Shown here piece after piece: positions 35,003-44,833 of a stretch of DNA of 64,000 bases (its first letter is position 1; every line of letters starts with the position of its first letter). This DNA comes from Actinacidiphila glaucinigra. Its GTDB lineage: Bacteria; Actinomycetota; Actinomycetes; Streptomycetales; Streptomycetaceae. The notes beneath the pieces are model-generated. The model saw only the letters and a list, made by a program, of their open reading frames with translations. It was not told the DNA's origin and searched no databases. The position numbers and the translations under genes were made by a program. The DNA is taken from the NCBI RefSeq assembly GCF_900188405.1, contig NZ_FZOF01000016.1, forward strand, positions 119,987 to 183,986. The letters run 5' to 3'.

Positions 35003-35698
35003 TCACCCATCGTGGATGTCCGGTCGGACCTCCACGATGATGTCCGCGTCCGCCTCGTCGCCCTCCTCCTCACGCCAGAGGAGGACGCGCACGTGCCTCG
35101 CCCTGGAAAGGCCGCGAACCGTCCACTCGGTCATCAGGTCGGCGACGACGAGGGCGACGGCGTATCGGGGGCCCTCGCTCGAATCGTCGGCGGTGATCGT
35201 GCCCCGCCACCGCTCGGAATCCCTGCCATAAGGGCGCCATCCCTCCGAGCCGTGCGGCTCGAAGACCCGGTACACCCAATCCGTCTCGGTGCCCATAGCA
35301 CCGATGCTGTCACTGCAAAGAGTCTGCTGCGCCGTATCGGATCGACGCCCGCTGAGCGCGGGTCGATCGCTTCCAACAACTGCCCCGAAGTCCTGGAGCT
35401 GGACGACGGCGAATTCCTCGTCGTCGGGGAGCGGCTCGGCGCCGGACATGACCCCCGGACGACTGGCATTGAGACCCGCCTGCCACGCGATCTCGCCACC
35501 CTGTTCCCAGCCACATTCCGGGCAGCGAACCCCTGCGTACACGTGGTCTCACGCGTGATCCAGGGCCCGCCAGTGCTCCTCCTTCGAACTGGGCGAACCG
35601 CAGCGAACGCAGCCAACGGTCACCCTGGCGACCTCGGGGTGCTTCGCCCCATTGGCCCGGTGCTGTACGCCGCGGCGCCTCGGCTCCACCCCTCTGAG
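35003..35698 (-). pseudogene. Zinc-ribbon protein gene split by an in-frame TGA
   Basis: Seen: on the minus strand, VGCVRCGSPSSKEEHWRALD runs into a TGA at 35549-35551 and continues in the same frame as DHVYAGVRCPECGWEQ and on to a stop at 35003. The two CxxC pairs on either side of the stop belong to one zinc ribbon, so a single nonsense change (for instance CGA to TGA) has cut the gene. The downstream part (WVYRVFEPHGSEGWRPYG, YAVALVVADLMTEW) keeps coding character. GTG 35542 could restart translation. Function unknown; the start of the original gene is not clear. Confidence 0.5.
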
Positions 35699-35992
35699 TG
35701 GATGCTGTACGGCACGAGGGGCGCCAGGAGGTCGAACCGCGGGTTCTCATGGACGGCCACTTCGCCCCCCCATCCCGGGGCCGTTGCCCCGAAGCCGCGG
35801 GCTTCGCGGCCTGCGCCGATGTGCAGGGCCTTCGGCGGTCGTCAATCCCACTCCACCATGATCAAGAAACAACGGTACGCATTCCGTCACACCAATGGGG
35901 GTACCGAATGGCGGTTCCCTTCCGCCCCGCCCAGTCTGGGCTGGTGCGTTCGATTCGTCCGAATGCGCGAGCCACTCAAGGGAGGTCGAACC

Positions 35993-36319
35993 ATGATCCG
36001 CACCAAGCTCCTCGCCCTGGCCGCCGCCCCCGCGCTGGCTCTTAGCCTGGCGTCCCCTGCGCTGGCTGTGGAAGTGACCGCCTCGTCCCCCGACACCGTG
36101 AACAGTCCGGTGGGGTCGATCGAGGCCAACCAAAGCAAGACCGTCACTGTCACCTGTCCTGCGGGCACCAATGCCATCAGTGGTGGCTGGAAGGTGTCCT
36201 CCGCCAGCATCGACGTGACGGACAACCGTGCGATGAGCGCCACGCAGTGGCAGATCACATTCCAAAACGAGTCGAAGAACTCAGGCACTGTGCAGGCGTT
36301 CGCCCGCTGCATGGCCTGA
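35993..36319 (+). CDS. Small secreted protein
   Basis: 108 residues, GGAGGT six bases before ATG 35993. Seen: a Sec signal peptide (RTKLLALAAAPALALSLA) with a cleavage site near SPALA-VE at 25, then a small beta-rich domain with two cysteines (TVTCPAGTNAISGGW and FARCMA) likely to form one disulphide. Not recognised further. It has its own strong terminator and stands alone, so probably a monocistronic exported protein. Confidence 0.8.
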   Translation: MIRTKLLALAAAPALALSLASPALAVEVTASSPDTVNSPVGSIEANQSKTVTVTCPAGTNAISGGWKVSSASIDVTDNRAMSATQWQITFQNESKNSGTVQAFARCMA

Positions 36320-36479
36320 TGGCGAGTACCAGACAGGGCAGGTCGGCCCGTTCACCGCACCGCCAGACGCTGAACGGGAAGGCCGAGCAGCCCCCAGCGC
36401 CGTAACCGGCTGACCGCGAAGGACGACGAGGACGCTGCGGACGGATACGGACGGCTGTACTGCTCTGGACGGCACAAGA

Positions 36480-36509
36480 CCCAGGTCGGGAATCCATCCC
36501 CGACCTGGG
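36480..36509. terminator. Bidirectional terminator
   Basis: CCCAGGTCGGG (36480-36490) and CCCGACCTGGG (36499-36509), 11-bp stem, eight-base loop, followed by CCTTTCCT. Lies between the convergent secreted-protein and GH30 genes. Confidence 0.88.
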
Positions 36510-36567
36510 CCTTTCCTCAACTGTCACGTGTAGCCACGCTCGCACCGGCGCTACGTGGCCGGGAGCG

Positions 36568-38784
36568 CTACGACAACCGCAGGTAGTCGATGTTGAAGCC
36601 ACCCGTCTCGCAGAACAGCCTGACCACCTGGTCGCCCGCGGCCAGGCTGACCGGTACGTGCACGGACTGGTAGGTGGCCCAGCCGCCCGTGTCCGGCACG
36701 GACACCGAGGCCAGAGTGGTGTCGCCGGCGTCACGGAAGGACAGCGCGCCCGGGACGGCCGCGCCGGAGCCGGTGGCTACGCGGAGCTCCAGGTCGTACG
36801 TACCGGCCTTCGGCACGTCGACCGCGTAGTCCAGCCAGTTGCCCGCCGCCGTCCACCCCACGTTCGCGCCGCCGCTCGCGGCGGGGTTGGACTCGATGAA
36901 GTTGGCTCCGCCCGCCGTCCAGCCGTGCTGCGCGGCGTACGACTCCGCCTCGACCCGCACCCCGACCGGCGCGCTGTGCGGCCGTACCGTCACGTGCAGG
37001 GTCACCTGTGCGTGCGCCGTGCCGTCGGTGACGACCACCGTCACGTCCTGCTCGCCGGCGACCGTCGGCTTGAGGGTCACCGTTCCCGTGGCGGGGTCTA
37101 CGGTCACGCCGTCCGGCAGGTCGGTCGCGTAGAAGGCGAGGCGGTCGCCGTCGCGGTCGGTGGCCTTGAGTGGCACCTGCGTCGTGCCGTACTGGTCGGC
37201 CACCACGTCGGGTACCGGGGCCACCACGGGCGCCCTGTTGTGGGGGTGCCGGGGGATGCGCTGCTGCCAGCGGTACGTGGCGTACGAGTTCGCCGGGACC
37301 TTCACCACGAACGACTTGCCGGCGAGCGCGACCCGCACCGTGGCATCCGTGCTGTTGCTGTTGCCGAGGACCGCGACGAACCTGTCGGTGCCGTGTCGGT
37401 AGACGACGTTGCTCACACCGTTGTCAGTGGTGCTCGACTCCAGGCGTACGTCCCCGGGCGTCAGGTACTTGGCGAACTGGCCCATGGCGTAGAGCTCGTC
37501 GCGGACGGTGAAGTCCCTGGTCGTGGTGTTCACCTTGACCAGGCGGTCGGGCCACTTCGTGGTCGCGCCGATCTCGTCCCAGTCGACGTTGTTGTCCCGT
37601 GCGGGCGTCCAGTGCAGCGTGCCGCCGTCCTGGTCGGTGGCCTGCGCCCACAGGACGTAGGAGCTCGCGTCGAGGCGGAAGTAGTCCAGGATGGTCGCTG
37701 CGGACAGGTCGCTGGTCTCGGTCATGTGGACCGGCTTGCCGGTCTGCTCGAACGCGTCGCGCATGACCTTCGGATCGCCCCAGTAGGGGTGGAAGGCCAC
37801 GGCGTCCGTCGCGTTCAGGACCTGCCGGCCGGTCACGGACCCGTCCGGCGCGTCGTCGAAGATGCGGTGGTAGTTCTTCGTCGCCGTGCTGTTCGGGTCG
37901 CGCCAGTCCCAGAAATTGAAGTCGTGGACGTAGAGTCCCGTGCTCAGGTCCGCCTTGCGTAGGGCCTTCTTGATCGCGAGGGCGAGCTTCTGCTGCTGGG
38001 CGACATCGATGTCCATCGCCGGGTAGACCACGTCCATGCCGGGCTCGTTCAGCAGGGTCAGCGCGTCGACCCGGATGCCGTGCTTGGCGTACGCCTGGAC
38101 GAACTTGACGTAGTAACGGGCGAAGACGTCGATGCAGTCGTCCCGGAGCTTGCCGACCTGGTAGTACTCCGTCGTGCTTCCGGGCTTGAGAGCGACCTCT
38201 CCCGTGAACCGGTTGTTGGTCTTCATCCAGGCCGGAGCGCTCCACGCGGACGCGAAGAACGTGGCCTTCGGGTTGTAGTGCTGGATCAGCTTGATGGTGT
38301 CGACGATGTGCAGGTCGATGTCGCGCTGGATGGAGAAGTACTTCAGCCGGAAGTCGTCGGTGACTCCGGCGGGAAGGTCGTCCTCCGACCAGAAGGGCAG
38401 GTGCTCGATGAGGTCGGGGCTGCCGATCGTGAGTCGGAACCGGTTCAGGCCCGCCCCGGTCTTCGGGTCGACGAGCAGACGGACGGCCTCCTCACGCTTG
38501 GCGGGGGTGAGCTTCCACAGATTGGACACGCTCGTCTCGTCGATGGAGAACCCGATGCCCGAGTACTTCTGACGCGGGCTGCTCGGGTCGACGACGACGG
38601 TCGCGTCGGTGGGGGCGCCCTGGCTCACGGCCGGCGACGGCTGCCACGCGTGGCCGGCCCCCGTGGAGTAGGTGCCCGTCACGGAGGGTCCGTGGTGCGG
38701 TACGGCGGCCGGGGCCGCCGACTCCGTGCCGACGAGAATGACCATGGTGAGAGCTGCGGCTGCCCCGATGAGGGAACGTCTCAC
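36568..38784 (-). CDS. Secreted glycoside hydrolase family 30 with Ig-like and CBM6/35 domains
   Basis: 738 residues. Seen: signal peptide (residues 1-26, IGAAAALTMVILVG); GH30 catalytic barrel from about 60 with acid/base Glu in LTLLNEPGMD near 244 and nucleophile Glu in VHMTETSDLS near 354; the GH30 beta-sandwich to about 510; a cadherin/putative Ig-like domain (APVVAPVPDVVADQYGTTQ); and a C-terminal CBM6/35 (VRVEAESYAAQHGW ... ANVGWTAAGNWLDYAV). Known: GH30 enzymes include beta-1,6-glucanases, glucosylceramidases, xylanases and galactanases; the subfamily cannot be fixed here. Inferred: extracellular polysaccharide degradation. A TTGACA at 38907-38902 (minus strand) may be its -35. Confidence 0.9.
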   Translation of the reverse strand: MRRSLIGAAAALTMVILVGTESAAPAAVPHHGPSVTGTYSTGAGHAWQPSPAVSQGAPTDATVVVDPSSPRQKYSGIGFSIDETSVSNLWKLTPAKREEAVRLLVDPKTGAGLNRFRLTIGSPDLIEHLPFWSEDDLPAGVTDDFRLKYFSIQRDIDLHIVDTIKLIQHYNPKATFFASAWSAPAWMKTNNRFTGEVALKPGSTTEYYQVGKLRDDCIDVFARYYVKFVQAYAKHGIRVDALTLLNEPGMDVVYPAMDIDVAQQQKLALAIKKALRKADLSTGLYVHDFNFWDWRDPNSTATKNYHRIFDDAPDGSVTGRQVLNATDAVAFHPYWGDPKVMRDAFEQTGKPVHMTETSDLSAATILDYFRLDASSYVLWAQATDQDGGTLHWTPARDNNVDWDEIGATTKWPDRLVKVNTTTRDFTVRDELYAMGQFAKYLTPGDVRLESSTTDNGVSNVVYRHGTDRFVAVLGNSNSTDATVRVALAGKSFVVKVPANSYATYRWQQRIPRHPHNRAPVVAPVPDVVADQYGTTQVPLKATDRDGDRLAFYATDLPDGVTVDPATGTVTLKPTVAGEQDVTVVVTDGTAHAQVTLHVTVRPHSAPVGVRVEAESYAAQHGWTAGGANFIESNPAASGGANVGWTAAGNWLDYAVDVPKAGTYDLELRVATGSGAAVPGALSFRDAGDTTLASVSVPDTGGWATYQSVHVPVSLAAGDQVVRLFCETGGFNIDYLRLS

Positions 38785-39120
38785 GATGTCCTTCCTTTCT
38801 GGTGGGATGCGCGGGTCGTACGTGGTCCCGATCCCTCGGACGGATCCGCCCCCTCTCCCTCCTCAGGACGCGAGCAGATCGAAACAGCGTTGTCGGTGTT
38901 CTGTCAAGGCATGAAAAAAGGCGTGAAGAAAGTTCCTCGGCGCTTCCCCGGCGACATCCAGCGGCGCGCCGGACGACCCGCGGGTGCCGTGGCTTCGACT
39001 CGCGCTGGGGCCGCCGGAATCTCCGCGGCGCTCCGTGCAGTGCTCAACCCCACTCGTCCTGCGGCGCGTTGAAGACCGTTAAGATCGCGGCACTCTGCCC
39101 CGGAGTGAAGGAGGACCGCC
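38785..39120. promoter_or_regulatory. Divergent control region, GH30 / Trypco1
   Basis: No gene. On the minus strand TTGACA (38907-38902) is followed 17 bases later by the weak hexamer TTTCGA, a possible GH30 promoter. An A-rich run (GAAAAAAGG near 38913) stands out. Nothing clear is seen for the + strand gene apart from its GGAGG at 39109. Confidence 0.4.
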
Positions 39121-39522
39121 ATGGCCGACCGGTCTGTGCACACCGTGGAAGTGCCGTTGGGCGACGGCGGCGACGACGTCGTGCGGGTCCAGATCCGCGA
39201 GGTGGACGAGAGCCTCGTCCGGGTCGGACGCGGCGGCCGCGCGGTGGCGAGGGCCGAACGCTCCCTCGGGCAGATGCTGGACACCGTCCGGCCCGTCGCG
39301 GACAGCTTCGTGAACCGCTTCCGCGGCATGGTCAACCCCCCGGACGAGGTGACCCTCGAATTCGGCGTCTCCCTGTCCGCCGAGGCAGACGTCGTGATCG
39401 CCAGCACCGCCACGGCCGCCAACTTCGCGGTCACCCTGACCTGGCACCGGGATGAGAACCGGAGTGAGAACCGGGAAGAGAACCCGGGTGACCGGACGGC
39501 CCTCAACGGGGATACTCCGTAA
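39121..39522 (+). CDS. Trypsin-co-occurring domain (Trypco1/CU044_2847-like) protein
   Basis: 133 residues, AAGGAGGAC before ATG 39121. Seen: a short beta-rich start with VHTVEVPLGDG and VVRVQIREVDES, a helix (RAERSLGQMLDTVRPVADS), then PPDEVTLEFGVSLSAEADVVIA, which is the conserved strand of this family, and a charged repetitive tail (ENRSENREENPGD). Known: such small proteins sit next to trypsin-like/STAND proteins in actinobacterial conflict systems; the giant protease-ATPase follows after 42 bp. Inferred: a ligand or sensor partner for it, likely cytoplasmic. Confidence 0.85.
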   Translation: MADRSVHTVEVPLGDGGDDVVRVQIREVDESLVRVGRGGRAVARAERSLGQMLDTVRPVADSFVNRFRGMVNPPDEVTLEFGVSLSAEADVVIASTATAANFAVTLTWHRDENRSENREENPGDRTALNGDTP

Positions 39523-39564
39523 CGGAGTTGACCCAACGGGGGTCACGGGGGCCCGGAGGTTGCG

Positions 39565-42500
39565 GTGACGGCTGCGATGGCGGGGACACGGGCGGGCGCC
39601 GGTGCCGCGTCCCGAAGCCCCGAAGAGGCACTGGCCGCTGCCGTCGTCCGCGTCAAGGGTCCCGGCGGCGAACTCGCCGGCGCCGGCTTCCTCGTCGCCC
39701 CCGACCTCGTGCTGACCTGCGCGCACGTGGTCAGCGACGCCCTCGGCCGGCCCCGCGAGGACGAGGTGGAGGCCGGCACCGAGGTCTACGTAGACCTGCC
39801 CTTCGCCTCGGGCGGCGCCGCCGCCGAGGTCGAGCGCTGGGTCCCCGTACGGGACGACCAGACCGGCGACATCGCGGTCCTCCGCCTGCGCGCGGCCATC
39901 CCCGGCGCCCACCCGGTGCACATGGCCGACACCGAACGGGTGTGGGGACACGACGTACGCGTACCGGGTTTCCCCCGGCGCTCCCCGGGAGGCGTCTGGC
40001 ACTACGGACGGCTCCGCGGCGTCACCGCCGAGGGCTGGGTGCAGCTCTCGCAGGCGGATCCGCACGGCGTGCCCGTCGAAGAGGGCTTCAGCGGCAGCCC
40101 GGTCTGGGACGAGCAACTGCGGGCCGTCGCCGGGATGGTCGTCGTGATCCAGCCCGGCGGCGTCCAGCAGAGCTTCCTGGTGCCCACCCGCACACTCGTC
40201 TCCGAACTGCCCGACCTCGCACCCGTGGTGCGTCCCGCCTCTCCGTACCGCGGCCTGTCGACCTTCCAGGAGGCCGACTCCGAGGTCCTCTTCGGCCGCC
40301 GCGACGACATCGCCGACGTCACCGCGCTCCTCGCCGGGCCGGAGCCGTGCGTCACCCTCGTCGGCCCCTCCGGCTGCGGCAAGTCCTCGCTCGCCCGCGC
40401 CGGTGTGGTGCCGCGGATGCGCGAGCGGGGCCACGCCGTCCTCGTGGTGCGCGCCGGCGAGGACTCCTCCCTGCGGGCGGCACTCGCCTCGGAGCTCGTG
40501 ACGGCCGTCCGCCCCGACCTGCGCGGGGCCGCGAGGGCGCAGGAGGCCCGGCAGGTCGAGGACCTCCTCGCGGAGCGCGGCCTCGTGGACGTCCTGCGCA
40601 CCACCAGCGGGGAAGCGGAGCAGCGGCTGCTCGTCCTGCTCGACCAGGGCGAGGAACTCCTCGCGGAACCGAACGAAGCGGTCGAGGAGGCCGTCCGGCT
40701 GCTGTTCCCCGAGCGCCGGCCCGAAGGGCTGCGGGTGCTGGTCACCCTCAGGTCCGACCTCACGGACGCCGCCCTCAACCATCCGCACCTCGGCCCCGCA
40801 CTCGGCCGCGGCAGCGTGCGGCTGCTCGCCCCCATGTCCCGCGCGCAGCTGGAGCAGGTGATCCGCAGCCCCCTCGAACTGACTCCCGCCGTCACCTACG
40901 ACGACGGACTCGTGGAGCGGATGCTGGACGACGCGGGCGACGGCCCCGGCGCCCTGCCGCTGCTGGGCTTCGTCATGGCGCAGCTGTGGGACGGACAGGC
41001 CGGCGGCCGCCTCAGGTTCGACACCTACCGCGAAGTGGGAGGCGTACGAGGCGCGTTGGGCCAGTACGCCGAGACCGCCTGGCGCGGGTACGTCCGCAAG
41101 GACGACGAAGCCGAGGCCATGCGGCTGCTCACCGACCTCGTCCGGTTCCTGCCGGGCGGCGACGCCCCGATACGCAACGCCCTGCGGCAGGAGGACGCGG
41201 GCGAGGAGCGCTGGCGGATCGCGACCGCGCTCGCCGAGCGGCGCCTGCTCGTCCTGCGCGGCGGAGGCGGTGAGGCGGTCACCGCCGAACTCGCCCACGA
41301 GGCGCTGATCGGCGCCTGGAAGCGGCTCGAGGAACGGGTGCGCGAAGAACGCAGGTTCCTGGCCTGGCGGGCGGAGCTGCGGCACGACGTGGAGCGCGGA
41401 CAGCTGCTGGAGGACGAGCCGCTGGCGGAGGCGGAGCAGTGGGTGGCGCAGCGCGGTCCCGCACTGACCGACGCGGAACGCCGGTTCATCGAGCGCTCCG
41501 CTGATCGACGTTCGGCACGGGAGGAACTCGCGCGGCGGCGACAACGGCAGAAGCGCTGGCTCATCGGCGGGCTCGCTCTTCTGACGGTGCTCGCGCTGGT
41601 CACCTCCGGACTCTTCCTTCGGCGCAACGCGCAACTCGACGGACAGCTCCGGCGGTCGGCGTCCGAGCAACTGGCCGTGAAAGCCGAGCAGCTCGACGAC
41701 GTGTCGGTGGCGACGTCGGCGCTGTTCTCGGCGGCGGCGTACCGGACGGCTCAGGATCCGGCGGCGCGCACCGCGCTGATCAGGCAGTATCTGCGGCTCC
41801 GCCACGTGGAGCGCGTGGTGTGGGACGACCACGCCCCGGTCCGCGACGTCGCGATGAGCGAGGACGGCCGGCGGATCAACGTGGGCATGACCTCCGGTGA
41901 CGCCGTCGGCCTGACGCTCGGCACGGACGAGGTACGCGAACGGGGCCTGCCGACGGGATCGAAGATCGTCGCGCTCTCGCCCGACGGGCGGATCTCCGCG
42001 CGGGCGTCCGTCAGCGGGAAGGTGTCCCTGGGAATCGGACCGGACGCAGGCGACGAGTGGCGCACGGTCGTCCTGCGGGACGGCGACGCCGTACGGGCCA
42101 ACGCCCGCGCCGCCACCGACCTCCGCTTCGACGCCACAGGGGGCAGGGTGCTCGCCGCCCAGCCCGGCGAAGGCGTCCTCGTCTGGGAGTCCGAGAGCGG
42201 CCGGCGTGTAGGCAAGACGCTGCGCCCGCCGAAGGGCTGGCAGACCGGCCAGGCGTGGTTCGGCCCGGAGGGGACCGTGATCGGCCGGATCACCCAGGAA
42301 GGCGTGGCCGAAGGAGCCCAGGGCCGCCTGGTCCGCTGGAACCTCGCCACCGGCCGCCTGGACGCGGAGACCTGGGGAACGGACCTGACCGGCACCGTCA
42401 CGGTCAGCGGCGACGGCCGGACGCTCGTGCGGTGCACCCCCGACGGGATCCTGCAGTCCTGGGACCTCACCGGTACGCCGAAGGTCCGCCACCAGTACAA

Positions 42501-43863
42501 CACGCGACAACTGGGCCTCGTCTGCCCGCTGTACACGCCGCGCCTGGACCGGACCGGCCGCTTCCTCCTCAACCCGGTGCAGCGTTACGGCGCCACTCTC
42601 GGCAGGTTCCGCTTCCTCGTCCTCGACCTGGCGCAAGGGCGCCCCGCGACCCTCGACCTGCCCGCGCCCGCGCAAGAGGACGATTCGTTCACTGGCAGCT
42701 CCCAGCCGCTCGCCGTGGCGCTCACCGGACCGCCCGGCAAGCTCAGGGCCGCGGTCGGTATCGGGGCGACGGTGATGGTGGCGCGGGTTCCGGTGCCGTC
42801 CGCGTTCGACAGCGCGATGCTCACCGCCCGGATCAGGACCGTGGACGCCGACCGCGACCGCGTCGTCAGCGTCGACGCCGACGGCAACGGTCTGCGCCTT
42901 TGGGACCTGCGGACGCACCGCGCGCTGGCGGCGGTGCGGCCGTCCCGTCCGCTGGCCGCCCTGTACGGCACGTTCAGCCCCGACGGCACACGGGTCCTCA
43001 CGCCGGCGGCCGACGGCCGCACCGTCCTGGTCTGGGAGGTCCGCGGGAACACACTGAGAGAACAGGACCCGATAGATCTGCCGCGACCGCCCGGCATCGA
43101 CCCCACGAGCCCGGACCCGCGCTCCGGGCGCACACCGGCGTGGATCACCCTGACCTTCGACGACCCGGACCATGTGGTGATCTCGGCGCTTTCGTACGTC
43201 GTGCGCTGGGACCTGGCGCGCGGCCGGGCGGTGGGCACGCCCTACCGGCCCAGGGCCCAGGAGCCGGTCGAGGTGTCCATCGCCGCCGCCGGCACCTGGG
43301 CGGTGGCCCGCCCGGGACACGGGCAGGCGGCGGTGCGCACACCCTCCGGGGACGTCGACATCGTGATCTGGGACTTCGAGGAGGGCCGCGAGATCGAGTC
43401 GATCGACATCGAGGAGGCGGCCGTCGTCAAGCAGGTGGCCTTCGACCCGACCGGACGGCTCCTGGCGGTGCTGACCTACGACGGCGCCGTACGGGTGTGG
43501 GACATGGACCGGAAAGGCAAGCAGAAGTGGCGCGAGCCGCTGACGTACCGGGGTGTCCAGTGGCTCGGTGCCTTCTCCTCTGAGTCCACCCTGAGCACCC
43601 AGAGCACGCTGAACGAGTACACGACCTGGGATCTGGGCAGCGGCACGGAGCGCTACCACTTCACACCCGGGTACGGCGCGACCGCCGACCTCACCGAGGA
43701 CGGCACGTCCATGGGCCTGGTCGACGGGTCGGACGGGTACGTCCTCACGCTCGATCCTGAGCGATGGCTGGAGAAGCTCTGCGCGGTGGCGGGGCGGGGC
43801 CTCAGGGCGGGGGAGAAGGCCCTGACCCCGCCGGGCAGCCGGACGGACCACGTCTGCGGCTGA
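39565..43863 (+). CDS. Trypsin-like protease - nSTAND ATPase - WD40 propeller protein
   Basis: 1432 residues, GTG 39565 behind GGAGG. Seen: a trypsin-like domain (1-210) with His in LTCAHVV near 53, Asp in TGDIAVLRL near 102 and Ser in EGFSGSPVWD near 176, a complete triad; a linker SPYRGLSTFQEADSEVLFGR; nSTAND1 NTPase with Walker A GPSGCGKSS near 267 and Walker B LLVLLDQGEELL near 360; one TM helix about 665-687 (LIGGLALLTVLALVTSGLFL); then WD40 blades (WDLRTHRALAAV, VWDMDRKGK) to the end. Known: STAND ATPases oligomerise on ligand binding and activate an effector; here the effector is a protease. Inferred: a membrane-tethered, propeller-sensing suicide or signalling protease working with Trypco1. 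A fossil of its C-terminus lies at 57958. Confidence 0.9.
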   Translation: MTAAMAGTRAGAGAASRSPEEALAAAVVRVKGPGGELAGAGFLVAPDLVLTCAHVVSDALGRPREDEVEAGTEVYVDLPFASGGAAAEVERWVPVRDDQTGDIAVLRLRAAIPGAHPVHMADTERVWGHDVRVPGFPRRSPGGVWHYGRLRGVTAEGWVQLSQADPHGVPVEEGFSGSPVWDEQLRAVAGMVVVIQPGGVQQSFLVPTRTLVSELPDLAPVVRPASPYRGLSTFQEADSEVLFGRRDDIADVTALLAGPEPCVTLVGPSGCGKSSLARAGVVPRMRERGHAVLVVRAGEDSSLRAALASELVTAVRPDLRGAARAQEARQVEDLLAERGLVDVLRTTSGEAEQRLLVLLDQGEELLAEPNEAVEEAVRLLFPERRPEGLRVLVTLRSDLTDAALNHPHLGPALGRGSVRLLAPMSRAQLEQVIRSPLELTPAVTYDDGLVERMLDDAGDGPGALPLLGFVMAQLWDGQAGGRLRFDTYREVGGVRGALGQYAETAWRGYVRKDDEAEAMRLLTDLVRFLPGGDAPIRNALRQEDAGEERWRIATALAERRLLVLRGGGGEAVTAELAHEALIGAWKRLEERVREERRFLAWRAELRHDVERGQLLEDEPLAEAEQWVAQRGPALTDAERRFIERSADRRSAREELARRRQRQKRWLIGGLALLTVLALVTSGLFLRRNAQLDGQLRRSASEQLAVKAEQLDDVSVATSALFSAAAYRTAQDPAARTALIRQYLRLRHVERVVWDDHAPVRDVAMSEDGRRINVGMTSGDAVGLTLGTDEVRERGLPTGSKIVALSPDGRISARASVSGKVSLGIGPDAGDEWRTVVLRDGDAVRANARAATDLRFDATGGRVLAAQPGEGVLVWESESGRRVGKTLRPPKGWQTGQAWFGPEGTVIGRITQEGVAEGAQGRLVRWNLATGRLDAETWGTDLTGTVTVSGDGRTLVRCTPDGILQSWDLTGTPKVRHQYNTRQLGLVCPLYTPRLDRTGRFLLNPVQRYGATLGRFRFLVLDLAQGRPATLDLPAPAQEDDSFTGSSQPLAVALTGPPGKLRAAVGIGATVMVARVPVPSAFDSAMLTARIRTVDADRDRVVSVDADGNGLRLWDLRTHRALAAVRPSRPLAALYGTFSPDGTRVLTPAADGRTVLVWEVRGNTLREQDPIDLPRPPGIDPTSPDPRSGRTPAWITLTFDDPDHVVISALSYVVRWDLARGRAVGTPYRPRAQEPVEVSIAAAGTWAVARPGHGQAAVRTPSGDVDIVIWDFEEGREIESIDIEEAAVVKQVAFDPTGRLLAVLTYDGAVRVWDMDRKGKQKWREPLTYRGVQWLGAFSSESTLSTQSTLNEYTTWDLGSGTERYHFTPGYGATADLTEDGTSMGLVDGSDGYVLTLDPERWLEKLCAVAGRGLRAGEKALTPPGSRTDHVCG

Positions 43864-44067
43864 GCCGATGCGTGCGAGGGGGTCGTCGGGGGAGACCGGT
43901 GGTCTCCTTGTACGCCGTCGTCCACGGGTGTCCGCGCGCAATGGCACCCGACGCTGCGCGACGGCGCCCCGCTCGCGGGCCCGGGCGGCTGCCACCAGGA
44001 CCGCGGCGGCCCTCGGTGCGCGAGACTCGCCCAGGAGGCCCGAGCACCGGGGGAAACGGTCGTTGAA

Positions 44068-44622
44068 TCAATGGCCGTCGCGAATCGGCACCCCCGGCGC
44101 GAAGTGCGCGACAGCCTCCGCGAGGCGCTGCTTGTCGAGCCGCCAGCCGCTGACCGCACGGGAGGCCAGGAGGACCTCGACCGGTACGGGGACCAGTGCT
44201 CCGCCCAGAGCCCGGGCGGTTGGACCCTGACCCGGTCCGGGCAGCGGCGGTGCGCCCTTCCGGCGGGAGACGCCCACCCACGGAACCGAGGCGTTCGGCA
44301 GGTGCTGCCGCCACAGCACCACCTCCGTGATGTCCTCCCACGGGACGTGGACGGTGGTGGTCCGGTAGCGGAGAGGGGATCCGCCGAGCAGGACGCCCGT
44401 TCCGTCGACGCGGAACGCCACTTTGCGCGTCAGCGATCCCGCGGCCATCACCAGCCCTCCCCCCGTGAACAGGACCGTGCCGGCTATGCGCAGGGCCAGG
44501 GGCGTGCCGGTCCCCGGCATCAACAGCACCGCGCTGAACAGGACGGCTATGGCCAGGACCCCCGAGGTGCGGCGGTCGAATCCGTACCGTGCTTCGTAGA
44601 CGGCGCCCTCACTGTTGCTCAT
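44068..44622 (-). CDS. Two-TM membrane protein with PH-like cytoplasmic part
   Basis: 184 residues from ATG 44622. Seen: two hydrophobic helices near residues 20-60 (SGVLAIAVLFSAVLLMP, LRIAGTVLFTGGGLVMAAG), then a strand-rich region with FRVDGTGVLLGGSPLRY and VHVPWEDITEVVLWRQ, the pattern of bacterial bPH-type domains, and a helical end. The frame is open upstream, but the ATG at 44622 is the first that fits the membrane-protein start. Function unknown; such proteins are common in Streptomyces. Divergent from the Wadjet operon. Confidence 0.75.
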   Translation of the reverse strand: MSNSEGAVYEARYGFDRRTSGVLAIAVLFSAVLLMPGTGTPLALRIAGTVLFTGGGLVMAAGSLTRKVAFRVDGTGVLLGGSPLRYRTTTVHVPWEDITEVVLWRQHLPNASVPWVGVSRRKGAPPLPGPGQGPTARALGGALVPVPVEVLLASRAVSGWRLDKQRLAEAVAHFAPGVPIRDGH

Positions 44623-44833
44623 GACCGGATCATGGCAATAGACCGGGCCCCGGACCAGGGTTGCGACCCCGTTCCGTGGAGACCGATCCGGTACGCGCAG
44701 GGCGCCGCCGCGCCCGAGGGCGGCGGCCTCCGTGCGCGCGGCCCGGCTCCAAAGACGCCGAGTCCGGCCCCGGGCTGACCAATCCCGGTCAAGGCTCGTG
44801 CTCAACGGCGTACGTCGGCCACAATGACCTGCG

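Noticed and set aside
39079..43995. 1638-codon frame antisense to Trypco1 and the STAND protease
   Set aside because: Covers two unrelated genes and a gap, low-complexity composition, no start context; typical antisense artefact of high-GC DNA.
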